From: Deltaproteobacteria bacterium
GTDB taxonomy: Bacteria; Desulfobacterota; Desulfuromonadia; Desulfuromonadales; Geopsychrobacteraceae
Assembly (NCBI GenBank): GCA_024279255.1
Contig: JAJRRT010000099.1
Location: 1 to 33,871 of the forward strand
DNA length: 33,871 nucleotides
Direction: 5' to 3'
In this document: positions 32,203 through 33,871 of the stretch, piece by piece
Layout: every line of letters starts with the position of its first letter
Position numbering within the stretch: position 1 is the stretch's first letter
Translations under genes and position numbers: made by a program
Notes under the pieces: generated by a model
Databases searched by the model: none
What the model was told of the DNA's origin: nothing
Seen by the model: the letters and a program-made list of their open reading frames with translations, nothing else

Positions 32203-33490
32203 GCTCTACTCCCTTTCTCGTACGCCTCAACAAACCATACAGGCCAATACTGAGTAAAAGCTCTCCAACTGCAGTCCCCAGAACCGCTCCCTCCACACCC
32301 CAATATTTCATCAGAGCTATTGCTGCAACGACAGCAATCAATGCGCTGAAAAAATTAACCAACGAAATTCCTCGGAACTTCTTTACAACTTGCAATACAG
32401 TACTTGTCCCGATACGAGTGAACTGGAAAACCAAAACCAAACACCACACCAGAAGCAAAGTCTGAATATCACCGTACTTATCTCCTAAAAGCACCACTAC
32501 ATAATCGCCTAGCGCTATCAATAAAAAAGCATAAAATATAGAGAAAACAACTAAGCCTACTGTAATAATCCCACCAACATTATACATTTTTTTAATATTT
32601 TGATTTCTCAACTCGGCCAACCTAGGCATGACAAGTTGCGTCACTGCTGGCACAGCAAACATAGCTGGAGCAACAAGTAACCTTGCTGCGTTTGCCACCC
32701 CCACACCTACAGGTCCTAAAAATATAGCAGAAACGTAGACATACGCTTGTGATTGCATCCAGATGATGACAGTCCCGACAAGGGCCCATTTTCCCCCGTT
32801 CCAAGCCTCAAAAAAATCACTTGAGGTATCCTTAAGGTTAACGGAAAAAACAGGCAGCCTCGATAACACAACACCTAAAACACCGCCCAAGAAATTACTC
32901 AATGAGAATGCATATAGAATACCCTCAATGGGCGGATTATCCCCATGCACACCCAATAAATAGAGAATGAAAAAAATAAAGAAAGAAGTAATAGAGTTAA
33001 CTGAAAGAGCCCACCCTTCTCTCTTAGCCGTGTATGAATACCTTACGAAGAACTCCTTGAATGTATATGTAATTGAGCTCAATAAAACACAAAACACATA
33101 CACATAATTATATATAAAATATATTTTTGATATAAACAAATACAGTAAAAATAAAACAACTACTGAAAACAATGAGAATAACAACTTAGAAATTAACATT
33201 CTCGCACAATAATTATTTCTATCACACTCATCTCGGTCAGGGTAATTTACTACCATCTGAGTTACGAATAAAGAGTTTACAACACCAGAATAAAACAGAA
33301 TGAATGCATAAGCGATTCCGTACAAACCGAATGCTTCAATACTCAAGCTTCTTACTAGATAGAGTCCTAGGAAAAAGTTAGTCCCACTACTTACAACCTG
33401 ATTCATTAAACTTACTGAAAATATCTTAAATAAATTAAATGATATTACTTTCAAATTATCACCAACTTTACATGCCAATAAGTTCATCAT
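32174..33490 (-). CDS. wzx: Wzx-like lipid-linked oligosaccharide flippase
   Basis: The 438-residue protein has about 12 membrane helices. The opening FSVSLMNQVVSSGTNFFLGLYLVRSLSIEAFGLYGIAYAF matches the polysaccharide transporter (MOP/PST) pattern when read in pieces. Other signs are FLGPVGVGVANAARLLVAPAMF in the middle and TSTVLQVVKKFRGISLVNFF near 350. It would move lipid-linked repeat units across the inner membrane for the polymerase gene next in line. It is the first complete gene of the A+T-rich cassette. The start has weak ribosome-binding sequence. Confidence 0.9.
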   Translation of the reverse strand: MMNLLACKVGDNLKVISFNLFKIFSVSLMNQVVSSGTNFFLGLYLVRSLSIEAFGLYGIAYAFILFYSGVVNSLFVTQMVVNYPDRDECDRNNYCARMLISKLLFSLFSVVVLFLLYLFISKIYFIYNYVYVFCVLLSSITYTFKEFFVRYSYTAKREGWALSVNSITSFFIFFILYLLGVHGDNPPIEGILYAFSLSNFLGGVLGVVLSRLPVFSVNLKDTSSDFFEAWNGGKWALVGTVIIWMQSQAYVYVSAIFLGPVGVGVANAARLLVAPAMFAVPAVTQLVMPRLAELRNQNIKKMYNVGGIITVGLVVFSIFYAFLLIALGDYVVVLLGDKYGDIQTLLLVWCLVLVFQFTRIGTSTVLQVVKKFRGISLVNFFSALIAVVAAIALMKYWGVEGAVLGTAVGELLLSIGLYGLLRRTRKGVERAYSRKDMV

Positions 33491-33705
33491 TTAACAGTGG
33501 AATTTTCAACAATCACCCACCACGGCGTAGTTACAAAAGTAAAGATTTTCCATGAAAGTCATTAATGTAAATTTCAAAACAAAACCTAAAAGCCGCGATA
33601 AATGCTTGCCCACATTAAGCACAAACATATCAAAGTGTAGCCTGATTATCCATTTTCAAAGAAAGTTTAAGATACTGGGGCTCCGCCATCAGGGTCAGCA
33701 CCGCA

Positions 33706-33871
33706 TCAAGAAGGTGGAACTGGCCCGGCGACAACACAGGGAATTCCACTGACTTTAGGCGTACTGATTGTTGAACCAGTTTTATAGGCGGAAACACGAT
33801 AGCTATAGCTGCCCGCTGTCCGACCAGTCAAAACAACACTCCGACTGACGCCATCATAGGCCACAGACCAA
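33706..33871 (-). CDS. C-terminal end of a fibronectin type III-like protein, cut by the window edge
   Basis: The last 54 codons are visible and end at TGA. WSVAYDGVSRSVVLTGRTA followed by GSYSYRVSAYKTG looks like the final strands of a fibronectin III domain (YxYRVxAY). A short tail VSGIPCVVAGPVPPS follows. Such domains occur in large extracellular or surface proteins. The gene points the same way as the polysaccharide block; the gap of about 215 bases to wzx holds no clear gene. The identity of the whole protein lies outside the window. Confidence 0.7.
   Translation of the reverse strand, partial: WSVAYDGVSRSVVLTGRTAGSYSYRVSAYKTGSTISTPKVSGIPCVVAGPVPPS

Noticed and set aside
33552..33752. 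Rightward 66-codon frame near the right edge
   Set aside because: It is antisense to the end of the fibronectin-like gene, and its basic, low-complexity composition does not look like a protein.

Overview
The window looks like part of a chromosome of a Gram-negative anaerobe close to Geobacter, Pelobacter or Desulfuromonas (Desulfobacterota). This is inferred from the gap-pgk-tpiA glycolytic cluster, the style of the exopolysaccharide genes, the small 'four-helix bundle' and 'GxxExxY' genes between them, and the many intergenic hairpin repeats. No rRNA, tRNA, CRISPR array or intact mobile element was seen.

Region 1 (1-6407). A 20-unit heptamer array lies at the left edge. It abuts a leftward metallo-beta-lactamase-fold hydrolase gene (VicX/YycJ type) that is broken by one in-frame amber codon. 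Then, rightward, come gap, pgk and tpiA. They are followed by three exported or membrane proteins: a parvulin-like protein, a HAMP-only membrane protein and a small HEIAH metallopeptidase-like protein.

Region 2 (6610-16844, all leftward). This is the export and control half of a Wzx/Wzy-type exopolysaccharide locus. In transcription order it holds the initiating undecaprenyl-phosphate sugar transferase, a small exported protein, an outer-membrane barrel protein, a Wza-like export protein, a Wzc-like tyrosine kinase, a four-helix bundle protein, a CpsB-type PHP phosphatase and an O-antigen ligase/polymerase with TPRs.

Region 3 (17193-27159, all leftward). This holds precursor supply: a VanZ-like protein, a UDP-sugar dehydrogenase, phosphomannomutase, a GxxExxY protein, mannose-1-phosphate guanylyltransferase, GDP-L-fucose synthase, GDP-mannose dehydratase and a WecG/TagA glycosyltransferase. 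Together ManB, ManC, Gmd and Fcl make GDP-L-fucose, and the dehydrogenase adds a uronic-acid precursor. The polymer is therefore probably fucose-containing and acidic.

Region 4 (27160-33871, leftward, visibly richer in A+T). After a 0.7 kb gene-poor stretch come the structure-specific genes: a glycosyltransferase-acyltransferase fusion, a family 2 glycosyltransferase, a Wzy-like polymerase, an acyltransferase, a Wzx-like flippase, and at the right edge the end of a fibronectin-III-like protein. The composition suggests an exchanged glycan cassette.

The most striking signal is repetitive. A purine-rich heptamer (about GARGYKA) forms the left-edge array and hairpin-like arm pairs between genes. 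The same element also lies in frame inside manC, fcl and gmd, where it encodes charged insertions in positions that are short loops in the E. coli enzymes. It also supplies the C-terminal tails and stop codons of tpiA and the hydrolase. Other hairpin families (arms CACAGAG, CAGGAT, GCAAAG) have different arms, but several share a core close to GGTTTAACCAAAA. This resembles a family of modular palindromic elements, some able to enter genes, comparable to the Rickettsia palindromic elements.
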